Positions 46,240-57,190 of a DNA stretch of 64,000 bases are shown in pieces. Both the position numbers and the translations under genes were made by a program. Source of the DNA: Gnetum montanum (Eukaryota > Streptophyta > Gnetopsida > Gnetales > Gnetaceae). The stretch lies in assembly GCA_015680685.1 (NCBI GenBank), contig MNCI01035213.1, positions 82,345 to 146,344 on the forward strand. Reading direction: 5' to 3'. How positions within the stretch are numbered: the stretch's first letter is position 1; each line of letters opens with the position of its first letter. The notes beneath the pieces were generated by a model. That model made no database searches and was not told where the DNA came from. It worked only from the letters and a program-made list of their open reading frames with translations.

Positions 46240-46873
46240 TTCATTTAGCTGTCAACCATGGGGTGTCTACTACTTGTGTGGTTGCTACATACAGGCACCT
46301 TTGTATTTGTGTTTTTAGGGCACACCAGTTACATGGAAGAGATGCTGAGCATTCCTCCATGTCATCACCCTCTGAGTCATTGTATGTGATGTACAGAACT
46401 TTCTTCTTCTTGATCTTTCCATAAATATTTACCTTAGATATTTTCAAGGAAAGATTGTAGATTCCTAGGCATGCGTCTATTGTACTTAGTCATGCCCTTC
46501 CCATTATAATTGGGAAGTCCCCTTCATTGTTGTTAACTTCTATCACCAGGAAATCGGCTGGGTATGACTAACCACACATAATGGTAATAATGTCCTCCAT
46601 CAATTCCAAGGAAATGGTGATGGACAGGACAACCAGCTCTAGTTGAATATTGCTCTTCTTTAGTTGGGGCAGGTTCCAGGTTTGATACATTTCTTGTGAA
46701 ATTAAGTTGATTCCAGGACCTAAGTTAAGAAGAGTCTTATGTGGTTCATTCTCGGTGACTTGGAGGTAGATTAAGGAACTTCCAGGGTCAGATAGTTTCC
46801 TGGGAAGGTTGCCTACCTTGATCCAGTTGGTTACGGTATGTGTTAACATAACCATATGTGTTAACATAACCAT
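46240..46873 (-). pseudogene. Element E aspartic protease (Athila type)
   Basis: Minus strand: LSDPGSSLIYLQVTENE, active-site region LLNLGPGINLISQEMYQTWN where Athila proteases have DLGAS-N-L, so the catalytic Asp is Asn here. Then ADFLVIEVNNNEGDFPIIMG and LSTIDACLGIYNLSLKISKV (flap and C-terminal part), followed by an acidic tail (YNDSEGDDMEE). One stop at a Trp codon in GRA-stop-LST. Directly downstream of gag; nothing of RT follows. The N-for-D change should abolish activity. Confidence 0.8.
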
Positions 46874-47455
46874 ATGTGTTAAGCTCTATTGTTGGATGGA
46901 AGGGAGCTCCAAAGTCTTGTATGTTGAAGGAGCGTGCATAGACTCAACCGCTTGTTGTTGTGAGAGCTTGTTTGGGATTTTGGTTCTGAAGAAAGATCTT
47001 CTCTTTTTACGATTGTCAGAACCAGCAGTGGGTTGAATGTTTACAGCTCTCGTACCATTATGTTGCTATAGTTGAGTGGGGAGTTCCCCTTGCATTATTG
47101 GAGCAGGTGGTATGGGAACTACTGGAGGAAGAGAGGCGGATGGATTAGTAGGATGGTATGGATGTGGAGTATCTCCCAGAGGAGAAGGAGTCCTTCTAAA
47201 GTACTCCCAAACTTGGTAGTAATGTTGGGGAGTTGTGTGACCCATGGAGTCACTTGGAGAAATCGACTGCTACACGTAGTATCCATATGGGTTTGGCTGC
47301 AGGTAAGGGTACTGTTGTTTCGGAGGTGGCATCCCCCATGACTGTGGGTATTGCCATTGCTGATGTTGTCCAATGGGTTGTGGTGGAGTTCCACTTGGAT
47401 AGTACATCAATGATTGGTGGAACTACCTTGGGTTACCTTGGGGATAAGGTAACCT

Positions 47456-49387
47456 TCAGGGTGTTTGCCATTTGTTGAGTCTTGGGCTTAGTGCATACAC
47501 CCCAGACTCTTGTAGATGTGAGATGATTGGACAACATCCCTTGGGATGGTCATATTGGTAGATCTCACATCCACTGTCATCGTATGTTTCTGAATCCACA
47601 ACCTGAATGAAGATAGTTATTTTTCCCTTACCCTTGTCATGTGTAGGGCCTGAATCTCTCCACTTTGTCTTGTTCTTGTTACTACTTCGTTCCTCCTTAG
47701 ACTCCTCTATAATCTTTAGGATAGTTTCAATTTTACTATCTAAGGAACTCCATACATCATCTACCTTAGCTGATACTTCTATTGTTAGCTTTTGAAGTGG
47801 CAAGGTTTTTCTGTTCACCAACTCTTTGAGTGGTGACTCATCTTCTTCATCACAAAATCTCACTCCCTTTTTTTGAAGAGAGGGATCATAGTTATATTTT
47901 TCTGTGCTCTCTCTTTTTCATAGCTCCCCTTCTTCTTTGGCTACTTGTTCCAACAATTGATGAATCTCATGGAATCTAAGTTCTAATAATCTCCCTTGGG
48001 CATAAGTCCCAAGGGTTCTCCTAGTCTCATATCTTAGCCCATCTACGAGATGGCAAAGTTGATCTCGCTGTGCATAACCATGGCCTGGGCAACGATGTAA
48101 TAATGCATAGTAGTGGCCCATGGTAGCATCCAAGGGTTCATGATTACCTTGCTTCCATCCTTGGATCTACTTATGCAAGTTAGACACTTTGGAGTATGTT
48201 TGATACTTATCATTAAACAATTCTAACATCGTACTCCACCTCCTAATGGTTTCTGGCTCTAGGGACTGGTACCAACTCTTTGCTTCCTTGATGAGTGTCC
48301 TGGGAAACAACTTCAATTTCTTCCACTCATTCTCTATGTTTTGCAAGGCTCAAACATTATGGAATGCGTGTAAATGATTTTGTGGATCAGCATTATATCC
48401 CCCTTCAAATCGTGGGATGTTGTTCATGTCTAAACGCTTGATCCAGCTATCTCTTTGATGCCTTGTTGGTATTCTCACTGCCTCCATTATATCGATCATA
48501 CTTCGGGTTGCAAGTAGGGGCTCATCATGATCATCTCTTTCATGATGTCTATGATGTCTATGTTATTCCCTACTTTCCCTTCTTTCATGCCCTTGTCCTC
48601 TCTCTTGACATTCTTGTTGAGGTCTCTCATTTTTCCTACCTTTATCCTCACTGTTATGCTCTCGATGATTGTGCCCAGAGGTAGAAGAAAAGGTTGAATG
48701 ATGTGAAGAAGGGAAAGAAGAAGGAGAACCATTGCCATGACGATGTTTCCTACCTTCTCTTCTGTGGCTTTGGCCCCGATCATGATGACGATCCAAGTGT
48801 CCATCCTTGTAATGTGTTTTTGTTCCCTTAGTGAATAGTTGGTGTTCACGGGGATCAGAACCAGGGTTGTGTATCATAGATCATAGGTTATGATATCTCA
48901 CCTTCTCACTATCATTAGGAGGGGGAACATCATTCGATAGAAAACCTATTATAAGTGGTTCACCATCTCCAATTTCACTTAGGATGTGTAGGACCCCTTT
49001 TCCCTTCAACAGTGTATGGTGGCTCTCCTGCCTTGAGTCCCTTATACATTGTGCAGATGTGGGATGGTAATCCCTTGTGTCGAAATCACCTATAACATAT
49101 TTAGCATAGAGCTATGTCATGCCGATTTGTGCTAAAGCACAGAGGAGCATGTTTGGAACTGACCAATCTGGAGGTAACACTATGTTACCTTGCAAGTCTC
49201 TCCAGTGCATCTATTCATCTTGATGGAGGATAAAGGTAAAATATGGTATGTACTCATCAGGATGAGTGTATACTACCCGATGTTGTTGAGGAACTGGCTG
49301 ATTTTGGTTATGTGTTTTAGATTGCCAACTGTTTCTTGTATTATCCCTAGGTGGTGTAATGCTCTTATGAGAAGAAGAAGAAGACAT
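47456..49387 (-). pseudogene. Element E gag (Athila type), near-complete
   Basis: ATG at 49387: MSSSSSHKSITPPRD. N-terminal part through HRVVYTHPDEYIPYFTFIL and LQGNIVLPPDWSVPNMLLCA; His/Arg-rich linker about 48877-48563 (KDGHLDRHHDRGQSHRREGR; HNHREHNSEDKGRKNER). Capsid core about 48440-47918: IPRFEGGY-like beginning, WYQSLEPE, LDATMGHYYALLHRCPGHGY, LVDGLRYETRRTLGTYAQGR, LLELRFHEIHQLLEQVAKEE. C-terminal region 47863-47456: coiled segment (DVWSSLDSKIETILKIIEES), then CEIYQYDHPKGCCPIISHLQ, a Cys/His-containing stretch conserved in element G. Pro/Gln-rich text continues to the protease. A few stops and frame changes only. Highly charged linker would bind nucleic acid. Confidence 0.88.
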
Positions 49388-49510
49388 TGTGTCTTATCGA
49401 TGTGTTGATTAACCGTTATATAATTTTTTGTTTAATTAACCCTAATGGTTCATTTAAGCTCCCAACGATGTGAGTGATCTCCTATGTTCTACTTAGCGCA
49501 CAAACACTTA

Positions 49511-49530
49511 GTCCCCGACAACGGTGCCAA
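49511..49530 (-). other. Element E primer-binding site, Asp-tRNA type
   Basis: Minus strand TTGGCACCGTTGTCGGGGAC directly after the LTR end CTCATCA; the common Athila/Tat site is TGGCGCCGTTGCCGGGGA. Confidence 0.85.
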
Positions 49531-50354
49531 TGATGAGTGGCAAGGTACCCCTACACTCAACCATATGAATACGAGCGTAACACATGCGATCTGGTCAAAC
49601 TCTATAGACTAAGTGCCTACATGCCTCATGGAACACTTAAGGTTAATTATTCGTTGTCTTCCTAGATTACTTGTAATTGTCACAGTTGTATGGTTAAGTA
49701 AGTCTGAGGTATATGATTTTTATAGTTTTTCTGTTTTATCTCCTATGCTATTGAGGTGAAGGGTGAAGAGACTAATTGACTAACTTTAACTAACTAACTA
49801 AGTCTAAATTAACCTAGCATTAGCATCTATTCCCACTTACCATTCATACCTTGAACCAATGCAACCTTGGTTACCAAATGCTAATCACTGCTGGGATCAC
49901 CAAGTGTAACACACATGCTCAAAGCGGTCGTATTGAGGCACTTAACTAGGAGAGAAGGGTTAAGAGAGATTTAACAAATAATAAAGTGATTAAATGGTAA
50001 ACTATAAATAACAATAAATAAAAGTCCTATTTAGCCTATTCCATGCACTGCAAGGTTTATCCAAGAAGTTCGTCTTTATTTTCGTATACAAATATGTGTT
50101 CAGGTACAATATCTACTTGAATAAAGATCCGTTCACTTTGGAGTTCCTACTGTAGGCACATGGAAAATATTCTATCTCTGGAGGGATCAAACTGCTAGAG
50201 TTTCACTACAGTCTAAGCCTAGGATGAGAAACAAGGGAGAGCCACCTCTTATTTATAGATATGACGGCGCACTGCGATATCGCATACTCAATATCGCATC
50301 CCCTGCGATATCGGGTATGCAATATCGTGGCCCATGCGATATCGTGTCCCATCA
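49531..50354 (-). repeat. Element E 5' LTR
   Basis: 824 bp; nearly the same as 43203-44019. TATA box (minus) about 50257-50250. Upstream array of GATATCG palindromes at 50270-50350. Confidence 0.92.
50270..50350 (-). promoter_or_regulatory. GCGATATCGC palindrome array upstream of TATA (right LTR)
   Basis: Five sites in about 80 bp: GCGATATCGC, CAATATCGC, GCGATATCGG, CAATATCGT, GCGATATCGT. Placed just upstream of the TATA box when read on the minus strand. Confidence 0.75.
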
Positions 50355-51578
50355 ATGATGATGAAGACTATAGCATGCCAATGCAAACTAGAATCTTATA
50401 TGCTCATAATGATCCTTACTATCTTGATTTTACCTTCATCTTAACCAATATGGGTGACCAAGGTGGAGAGACCTATGGACAACATTGTTCTACCTCTAGG
50501 TCATTCTGCATCTACAATGATTCAAATAGCTTTGAGGGGGATGAATCTAAGCCACATGCAAGAAGGGTATCATTTTACCAAACACATGAAAAGGCCCTAC
50601 CAACCCATAGAGGCACAAGTGCAGAGAGATGCTAGTATGGAAATTAAACATGCCCATAACAAAGGAAAGTAGATCAACTCTCCTATTATCCTAGAAGAGC
50701 TTGATGGCGATACATTCATAGTAGAAAAACTCCGAGAGGATCATGAAGTTAATTCTCATATTCCTATCATTTGTTTGGAGGAACCTATGAAATTATAGTT
50801 ACACTCAACCTTAGCAAAAACACCTAGAGGAGAAGCAATGGACTCAAAGTACAAGAAGTGCTTAAGGCTAAGAGTTTCTGCTAGATGACAAAGAAAAAAA
50901 TATTAGAGTCATGAAAGGAGGGCTAGCTGACATCATTCTCCCATTACTTCATCTTCATCCTCATGATTGTTGATGGATTCTAATCTAAGGAAATACAAAT
51001 ACAAATAGCATGATAGGAAAAGATGTCGAGCTCATGATCGAAATGACTATCACCCAAGGCACTATGTTGAGAAAGATGAAGAGCATGAGCTGAGAAGAAA
51101 CAGAGATAGACATGAGAATATCGAGAGGTATGAACATCGAAGGGGATACTACTATAATAGAGTAGACAAACCCTATGGATGCAAAGAACCCCTATTAGTA
51201 ACTTGAATCATGATCAACATACAGGAGGCTATTTTCATCCCAACTAGGTACATATTGAATAGTTGTATCAAGTGGCTAGACATGAACAACATTGTTAGAT
51301 TTGAGAGTGGATATAATGCAAATTCACAACACCACCTTCAATCATTCCATGATGTCTACATCCTACAAAACATAGAAAGTACTTGGTAGAAACTCAAGTT
51401 ATTCCCTTGAACACTTTTCAAAGAGACTAAAAGCTAGTATAAATCATTGGAACTAGAATTAATCAAGATATGAATTACCATGCTTTATCTTTTTAATGAC
51501 AAGTATCAAACCTACTCTCAAGTGTCAAACCTTAGGAAACAAATCTAGAGGTGGAAGCAAGGTTTCCATGAATCCATT

Positions 51579-52441
51579 TTATAAGTCATGTTATGCAGGG
51601 CTCCAATATTAGAGCCATAATGTTGGGTATTCAATATCGGGGCATAACCTTCGATGTTGGGGATCTAATATCATCTCTTCTATGCATGCCTATAAATACC
51701 AAAATTGGGTGCACAGTTGAGATATAGAAGATAGAATTAGATTCATAGATTTTTGATTTCAAGTTTTGTTAGTTTTTAGTGCATGCATGTGGTGTGATGT
51801 TAAGTGATTGTATGGCATCCTTATTCAAGTGTGACATACTTGAACATGTTACATGTTCAATAATAAAGATCAAGATTACTTCCATCCTTGCAACATCCAC
51901 TCAGCTTTATTATTGCTTTTGACTACTTAAATGTTTACTATTTTCCTTAGTTAATGTTTTCATTTATCACTCTTTATTATTCCTATCATCAAGTGAAATG
52001 AGTAAGACTAATCATGAATACATAAGTGTAATTAATTGGTAACCTAGTAGTGTATTATTTGGTATGCCCAGTGACATACACTTGGTAATCCCAATGGTAG
52101 TTATGCAAAGTCCAAGAAGTATGCATATGGTTAGGGACAAATACTCATTGCTTGTAGACTAGTTTATACTTTACTTTCCATTGTTAATTAGATTAAAAAA
52201 TTAAGATCTTTATTATCATTAGGAGTAGCTTAGGGCCAAGAAAATCAAAAATCAAATGCCTCACTCTAGACTAAATGATATGTGACAAAGCTACCACTAG
52301 TCCAAATGGGAAGATAGTAAACTATGATCAAGACATAATGATTTAAATGCATAACTAGTCCCATCCATAGAATTTGATTGGATCATGTGGGAATGCTTAT
52401 GATTTTTATGGTTGAGCGTAGGTGTATCTCACCACTCATCA
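51579..52441 (+). repeat. Element G 5' LTR
   Basis: Starts in element F gag with TTATAAGTCATG (TGATAAGCCAT in the 62262 LTR), TATA box CCTATAAATACC near 51699-51710, AATAAAGATCAAGATTAC near 51872, GGTAACCTAGTAGTG near 52039, end CCACTCATCA before the primer site. The upstream words (ATGTTGGG, ATATTAGAG, AATATCGGGG) differ from other family members. Confidence 0.7.
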
Positions 52442-52463
52442 TTGGCATCATTGCTAGGGATGG
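52442..52463 (+). other. Element G primer-binding site, Asp-type
   Basis: TTGGCATCATTGCTAGGGAT after CTCATCA; a decayed version of the site in element E. Confidence 0.7.
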
Positions 52464-52640
52464 TGCCAGTTATCTAGATTAGTTATATTATACATAATGG
52501 TTGTAAATGCCTTAATGATATATCTTTTAGAAAATATTAAATCACACACATAATTAACTAAAAATAATTTCTCTTTACAAGGAAGCAATAATGCATTGTA
52601 TGGTGAGAACATTCATTGAAGAACTAACAAGATATATGTT

Positions 52641-55046
52641 GTGGAAAATTGGAGTGACCAACTTCATGTAGGGGTTTCATACTTTCATGACCACCTTAAT
52701 GACACTCAAGGACTACATTCACCTAAGGTAGAAAACCCTAGAGAAGATGAAGTAAGTCCTAGACCAAAGGAGGCCTCAAGACCTAGGAACTCCTCAGAAC
52801 CTAAAAAAGATAAATCAAGGAACCTTCGGAAACACCATAGAAGCCATGGAAACCCTATTAGTTTCTCATCTTCCTCTTCCTCTTCAACATCTAGTTTTGA
52901 TGAAGATGAATGTAGGTATAGAGACAAAGATTTACTATGGGTTTAAAATAAAAATAGAAATCGAAACCACAAGGAAAATCAAAGGCATCAAAATGAACAT
53001 AGAAAAAATCATCATAACCAAATAAATAAAAATAGAAATTTTCATAACAACATGTTTGATGATGATGAACCCTTGTTGGCCACTAAGAGCTTGATGTAGA
53101 TGACAAAGGTAGTTAAGATACCCCATAGGCATTGCAGGGAAATTTTCCTAACAAGGCTTGATATGAATAATATCCATAAATTTATGGGAGGCTATGATTA
53201 TGATCCACAGCATCATTTACAAGCCTTCCATTATGCTTGTGTCTTATACAACATTAAAACTAGGTGGCAAAAGCATAAGCTCATTCCTAGGAAACTAATC
53301 AATAGAGCTAAAGTATGGTATAGATCTTTGAAATCAAATTCAATCCAATGATGGTCCACCATTTTGGAACTCTTCAACGAGAAATACCAAACCTCTATGC
53401 AAGGGTGTCCAACCTGAGGAAATGGATCTAAGGATGGAGACAAGAATAATGTGAACCCTTGGATATGGCCCTAGATAGATACTATTCTGTACTAAATTGA
53501 TACCTATACAATGGTTTCTCTAAGAAAGAGCAACTTTTCCACGTCATAGATGGGCTTCATAATGAAATAAGGGAGATCCTTGGGATGTATGCTCAAGGTC
53601 AATTATACAGGCTACAAATCCATTAGATCCAAGAGCTAATAAAGCATGTGGAAAAAGAAGAAGAAGAGATATGAAAATGGGAGAATGTTGAGAAATATCA
53701 CTAGAACCCAAATCTTCAAAAGAAGAAGATCCACATTTATGTTAAGGAGAAAGAGAAAACTCTTGATAAGGTGATTTTGCAACAAACCTTGTTGATACAA
53801 AAATTCTATCAACAAACTTGAAGCAAAGTTTGATAGGATGTCAAAGTGGATAAATGAAAAAGTTACAACTTTCATAGAACCCATAGAGGATAAGGTAACT
53901 CAAAATGAATCAAGTGATCACAATTAATGGAGGAAGAAGAACCAAGAAATAGCTAGGAACACTTATCAGCAAACAAGGAAAATGGTTGAAGAAAATGAGG
54001 CTATAGACTTAACCACAAATGAAGATGATGAATGTGATATCTGCATATATGACCATCCAAAGGGCTATTATCTAGTCATGTTTCATCTACATGAGTATTG
54101 GTCTTTTGCATTAAATCCTAAGTTTGTACAGAAGCACATGCCTAAGAAATTACCTTTTTCATAAGGTAATTATAGATAGTCCTACACCCCAATTCTAGTA
54201 TCCCAAGGCAACTTTGTACCAGCCTCAACACTATCATCAATTGCAATGGCAAAAACCATAGTCATGAGGGAGACCATCACCAAACCATCCCTACCATAAC
54301 TACCAACTAATTCCATATGATTATTATGTTCAGCAACCTATTTCCTGAACTAGTTCTACAACCTCTACTTCAAATTGCTACTATCACTCTCCCAAGTATC
54401 ATCAACCAATGACATCTTCTGAAGGATCACCACCTCACACCTCTTACCCTCCATCCTATCCTTGATATTCTCATGCTCCAACACATCACATGTCACTTCT
54501 AGCAACACAGGAAGGTTTAGCATCACAACATCAACAAAAGATTGTCACTTGTGCTATGAATGTGCATAGACATGCTAATGCCAATAGCTTTTCACCACAA
54601 TCTTAGAAATGTCCTTTCTTTATAATGGCTCCCATGCATAAGTGTAACACTCATGGACCTACCACATTGTCCAAACTAGCACAATTCCAATCTAGTGCAA
54701 CACCTCCCCTTTTACAACCAACGTCCTCTAATCCTACCTAAGGGCCATCATCCATTGTTACTCCAACACCTAATAGAAGCAATGAATCTAGCATTGTGGA
54801 GATAAAAAAAATTCCATGGATGCCTAATCATGGTCAAGAGTGCCATCATGGGCTAGATACCTACAACATTTACACAACTCATACTCTAATCCACCATACA
54901 TTTAACAACCAAGTGTATGAACAACAACTTGTCTATGCTGCCACCACTAAACCAAGAGACACATAGTGGCTTGAAAATGAAAGGTTAACATTATTTCACA
55001 AATGCATAGATCCTTCCTATCCACTTATTAATTCTTTTCATAGTTA
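52641..55046 (+). pseudogene. Element G gag with long Pro/Gln/Ser-rich C-terminal region
   Basis: 52641-52946 gives a charged, Ser-rich N-terminal region (PREDEVSPRPKEASRPRNSS; SSSSSSSTSSFDEDE). Basic Asn/His-rich linker to 53090, then the capsid core: FLTRLDMNNIHKFMGGYDYD, PQHHLQAFHYACVLYNIKTR, LINRAKVWYRSLKSNSIQ, ELFNEKYQT. A coiled region lies about 53640-53900. 53982-54164: VEENEAIDLTTNEDDECDIC then IYDHPKGYYLVMFHLHEYW, matching the same block in element E. A Pro/Gln/Tyr-rich frame with Gln-to-stop changes continues to a stop near 55046 (LINSFHS-stop-TLSFGGDT). No protease and no pol follow. Several frame changes. Confidence 0.8.
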
Positions 55047-56429
55047 AACACTTAGTTTTGGGGGAGACACCCCATCCTAACATTCAGAATTAATGGGTGT
55101 TTTTCATCTTTTTGTTTTATAATTTTTTATCCTTTTCTTATTTCATGATACTAATTTTTCCTATCCTTTTCAAATTTTTCCAAATTTTTTTTCATTCCTT
55201 TTTTCAGTACTCTTTCTTGTGAATAAAATGATCATGTAGTCCATTAAGATGAGGTTTTCTCTATGTTGTCAAGTCATAAGGAACTACTTGTTTGAATAGT
55301 AAGGCAACATCATCCATCCATCCATCCCATTAATAATAGGTTCTTACCCTAGTGATAATGATATTCTTTTCCATCATCAAACTAAAAATAAATTTGTAAT
55401 CATTGTGCCTAGATAAACAAGTGTAAAAACAAGGGGGAATGTGAAGGGTGTGACATCAAGAGGATTTATGGATTTTCCTAGAACACTTTTGTATGTTCTA
55501 TTATGTTGCTAAGGTTGTAATTATATCCTTGTAGATCTAACAAAAATTGGAAGTAAGAATAAAATAAAATGGCACTAAATAAATTTCTAAGGATTCCACT
55601 GAAAAGACATGTTACCCATGGCTAAAGGTTGACAACTTTTCAAAATACATACAAAAAAAGAAATGTGCCATGAATAAAATTCTCCCTTGGATAAAACACC
55701 AAGTGATTCTACTCCTTGTAATGGTGGTAGTCATATGGTCATCAATCAAAGAGATGAAACAATGCGATATCACTAGGAACATGGTATGAACCTGATTTGA
55801 ATCTTGGAAAGCAGGGCTAATGATTACTTAACCATTACTAATGCACAATGATTCATTATGCCTATGGTAAGGCACCTCACTTCCTAATCTTTGCAATCCC
55901 TTCTAAAATCCATCTCATCTCACTATCTATATGATCCTAACTTGTGGTTTTGTGTAACATATAGTTATTTTCTCAAATTAGTGATTTTCACATGTGTGTT
56001 TTGTTCCATAGGTATGCATCACATTTAATCCCTTTGGGGCATTTGGAAATTTTTAGGTGTGGTTATACAAGGACATTAAGGGATGAAGCCTGCTTTGGGA
56101 AGGATCCACTTGTATAACTATTGTGACTTGTACTTTTTTGATACAACTGCATCATCTTACATCTTCCATGTGCATAAATGTTAAACTAAAAAATTCTCTT
56201 ATCATCTAACTGATCCATTCTATATCCTAAATCCCATGTCCCTTTTCATGCATCTTCCATAGCTTTTAATTCCTATGATTCCATCTTCTAACATGTACTG
56301 GTGCCTCCATATAAATTATCACTTACCCCAGAGCTTTTGATTTTACTTCAAACCCTTCCACCAATCACAAAGCTTTATTTTCCATGCTAAATGCCCACAT
56401 AATATGAAAATTAAAGCACCCTAAAATTG

Positions 56430-56500
56430 ACTACCCACTATCAAGTCAGACTCAACATCAAACACCTGATATCAAGTTCATAAAAACTATATATAAGACC
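56430..56500 (+). promoter_or_regulatory. Internal promoter of unit 1
   Basis: ACTATATATAAGACCC at 56486-56501 is a TATA box. Upstream are repeated TCAAGT / CAACATCAAACACC / ATATCAAGTTC words. About 250 bp downstream a donor-like GTAAGA (56743), then GATTGTAG at 57046 directly before ATG: a leader intron of about 300 bp is implied. Confidence 0.45.
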
Positions 56501-57046
56501 CACATAGTGTTCAAACATTCATTATCAATTGAAGCTAGGGGAATTTTTGATTTTTTTCTCTCAACTTAGAGCTCCATGCAACCAACTTCCACATGCAATA
56601 TCTTACTCCATACCACTCTGATTTTCATGGGTTTTGAACCTAGTTGAATGTAGAGTGTTTAATTTAGTTGGGGGAGGATGCTTGCATGGAAAACTTACAT
56701 CAATTTTTTGAAATTTTCTATCACCTAAAAGGTATTATGAGGGTAAGAATGTTAAAAACCTTAAGTGTTTTAATGAAAAAATCAATTGTATGAATGTCAA
56801 ACCCTTTGATTTTTTCACCCAAGGGACCATAACCATCATAATAAGCCATACATAAGGGAAAAGAGGCCAATTGTGAAGGGTCATAAAAGAAGTTAACACT
56901 TTTTGGGCATTTTTATGGAAATTTTTTCTAACTTTGCAATCATATGAGCTAAAGGACTTAATAGAACTAAGGCCATGAGTAAGGTATAAACCTATTAATG
57001 ATAACTAACAACACCATAGTAACATTAAATCCTTAATTGATTGTAG

Positions 57047-57190
57047 ATGGCCCCAAAAAGAGGAGCACAAGAAGCACATTTGCAAGATGTAAGCAAATGC
57101 CTGAGAGGTGGCAAAGGTCAACTAGCAGAACAAGGCCCACCAGTTGACCATGAAGAATAGGAGGCCAAGTCATTTAGCATACACATGGCT
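57047..57190 (+). pseudogene. Third-ORF N-terminal fragment in unit 1
   Basis: MAPKRGAQEAHLQDVSKCLR then GQLAEQGPPVDHEE, one stop, then the frame dissolves into the start of unit 2. It resembles only the start of the ORFs at 37725 and 59187. Truncated by the duplication. Confidence 0.5.

Larger units (their letters stand above)
43203..50354 (-). mobile_element. Element E: young Athila-type element with gag and protease but no RT/integrase
   Basis: LTRs 43203-44019 and 49531-50354 are close in sequence, begin TGATG and end CATCA, and are flanked by identical ATGAT (43198-43202, 50355-50359). Minus orientation: primer site 49530-49511, gag 49387-47456, protease 46873-46240, non-coding cargo 46220-44036, purine tract 44035-44020. 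CpG is kept much better than in neighbours. No RT, RNase H or integrase. A gag-bearing, pol-less element that would need a helper. Confidence 0.92.
42125..51578 (+). mobile_element. Element F: Athila-type element, 5' part only
   Basis: 5' LTR 42125-43009, primer site 43010-43030, gag from 43174. Gag is interrupted twice: by element E after ten codons (43202/50355) and by the LTR of element G at 51579. The remainder of F is not identified in the window. Confidence 0.75.
43174..51578 (+). pseudogene. Element F gag, split by element E
   Basis: ATG at 43174 reads MKRSNDRID, interrupted by E, and continues at 50355 in the same frame as DDEDYSMPMQTRILYAHNDP (taking one copy of the ATGAT target site). 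It matches element E gag (HRVVYTHPDEYIPYFTFIL), then after a frame change RPMDNIVLPLGHSASTMIQI against LQGNIVLPPDWSVPNMLLCA. A His/Arg/Asp-rich stretch lies near 51000-51150. Capsid core about 51250-51570: KWLDMNNIVRFESGYNANSQ, HHLQSFHDVYILQNIESTW, NDKYQTYSQVSNL. Cut at 51579 by the LTR of element G in the text KQGFHES. Confidence 0.8.
55080..57190 (+). repeat. Unit 1 of a ~2.1 kb tandem duplication
   Basis: Aligns in order with 57190-59300: a T-rich start, GTGACATCAAGAGG (55451) against GTGACTTCAAGGGG (57657), AAAAGACATGTTACCCATG (55602) against GAAAGACATGTTACCCATG (57875), GGGAAGGATCCACTTGTATA (56097) against GGGGAGGACCCACTTGCATA (58349), a TATA box (56488) against TATA (58726), and an ATGGC start (57047) against ATGGC (59187). 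Diverged copies. Confidence 0.7.

Noticed and set aside
46218-46447. Plus-strand open frame MHVGWLLFHLAV...
   Set aside because: Antisense of the protease C-terminal region of element E.
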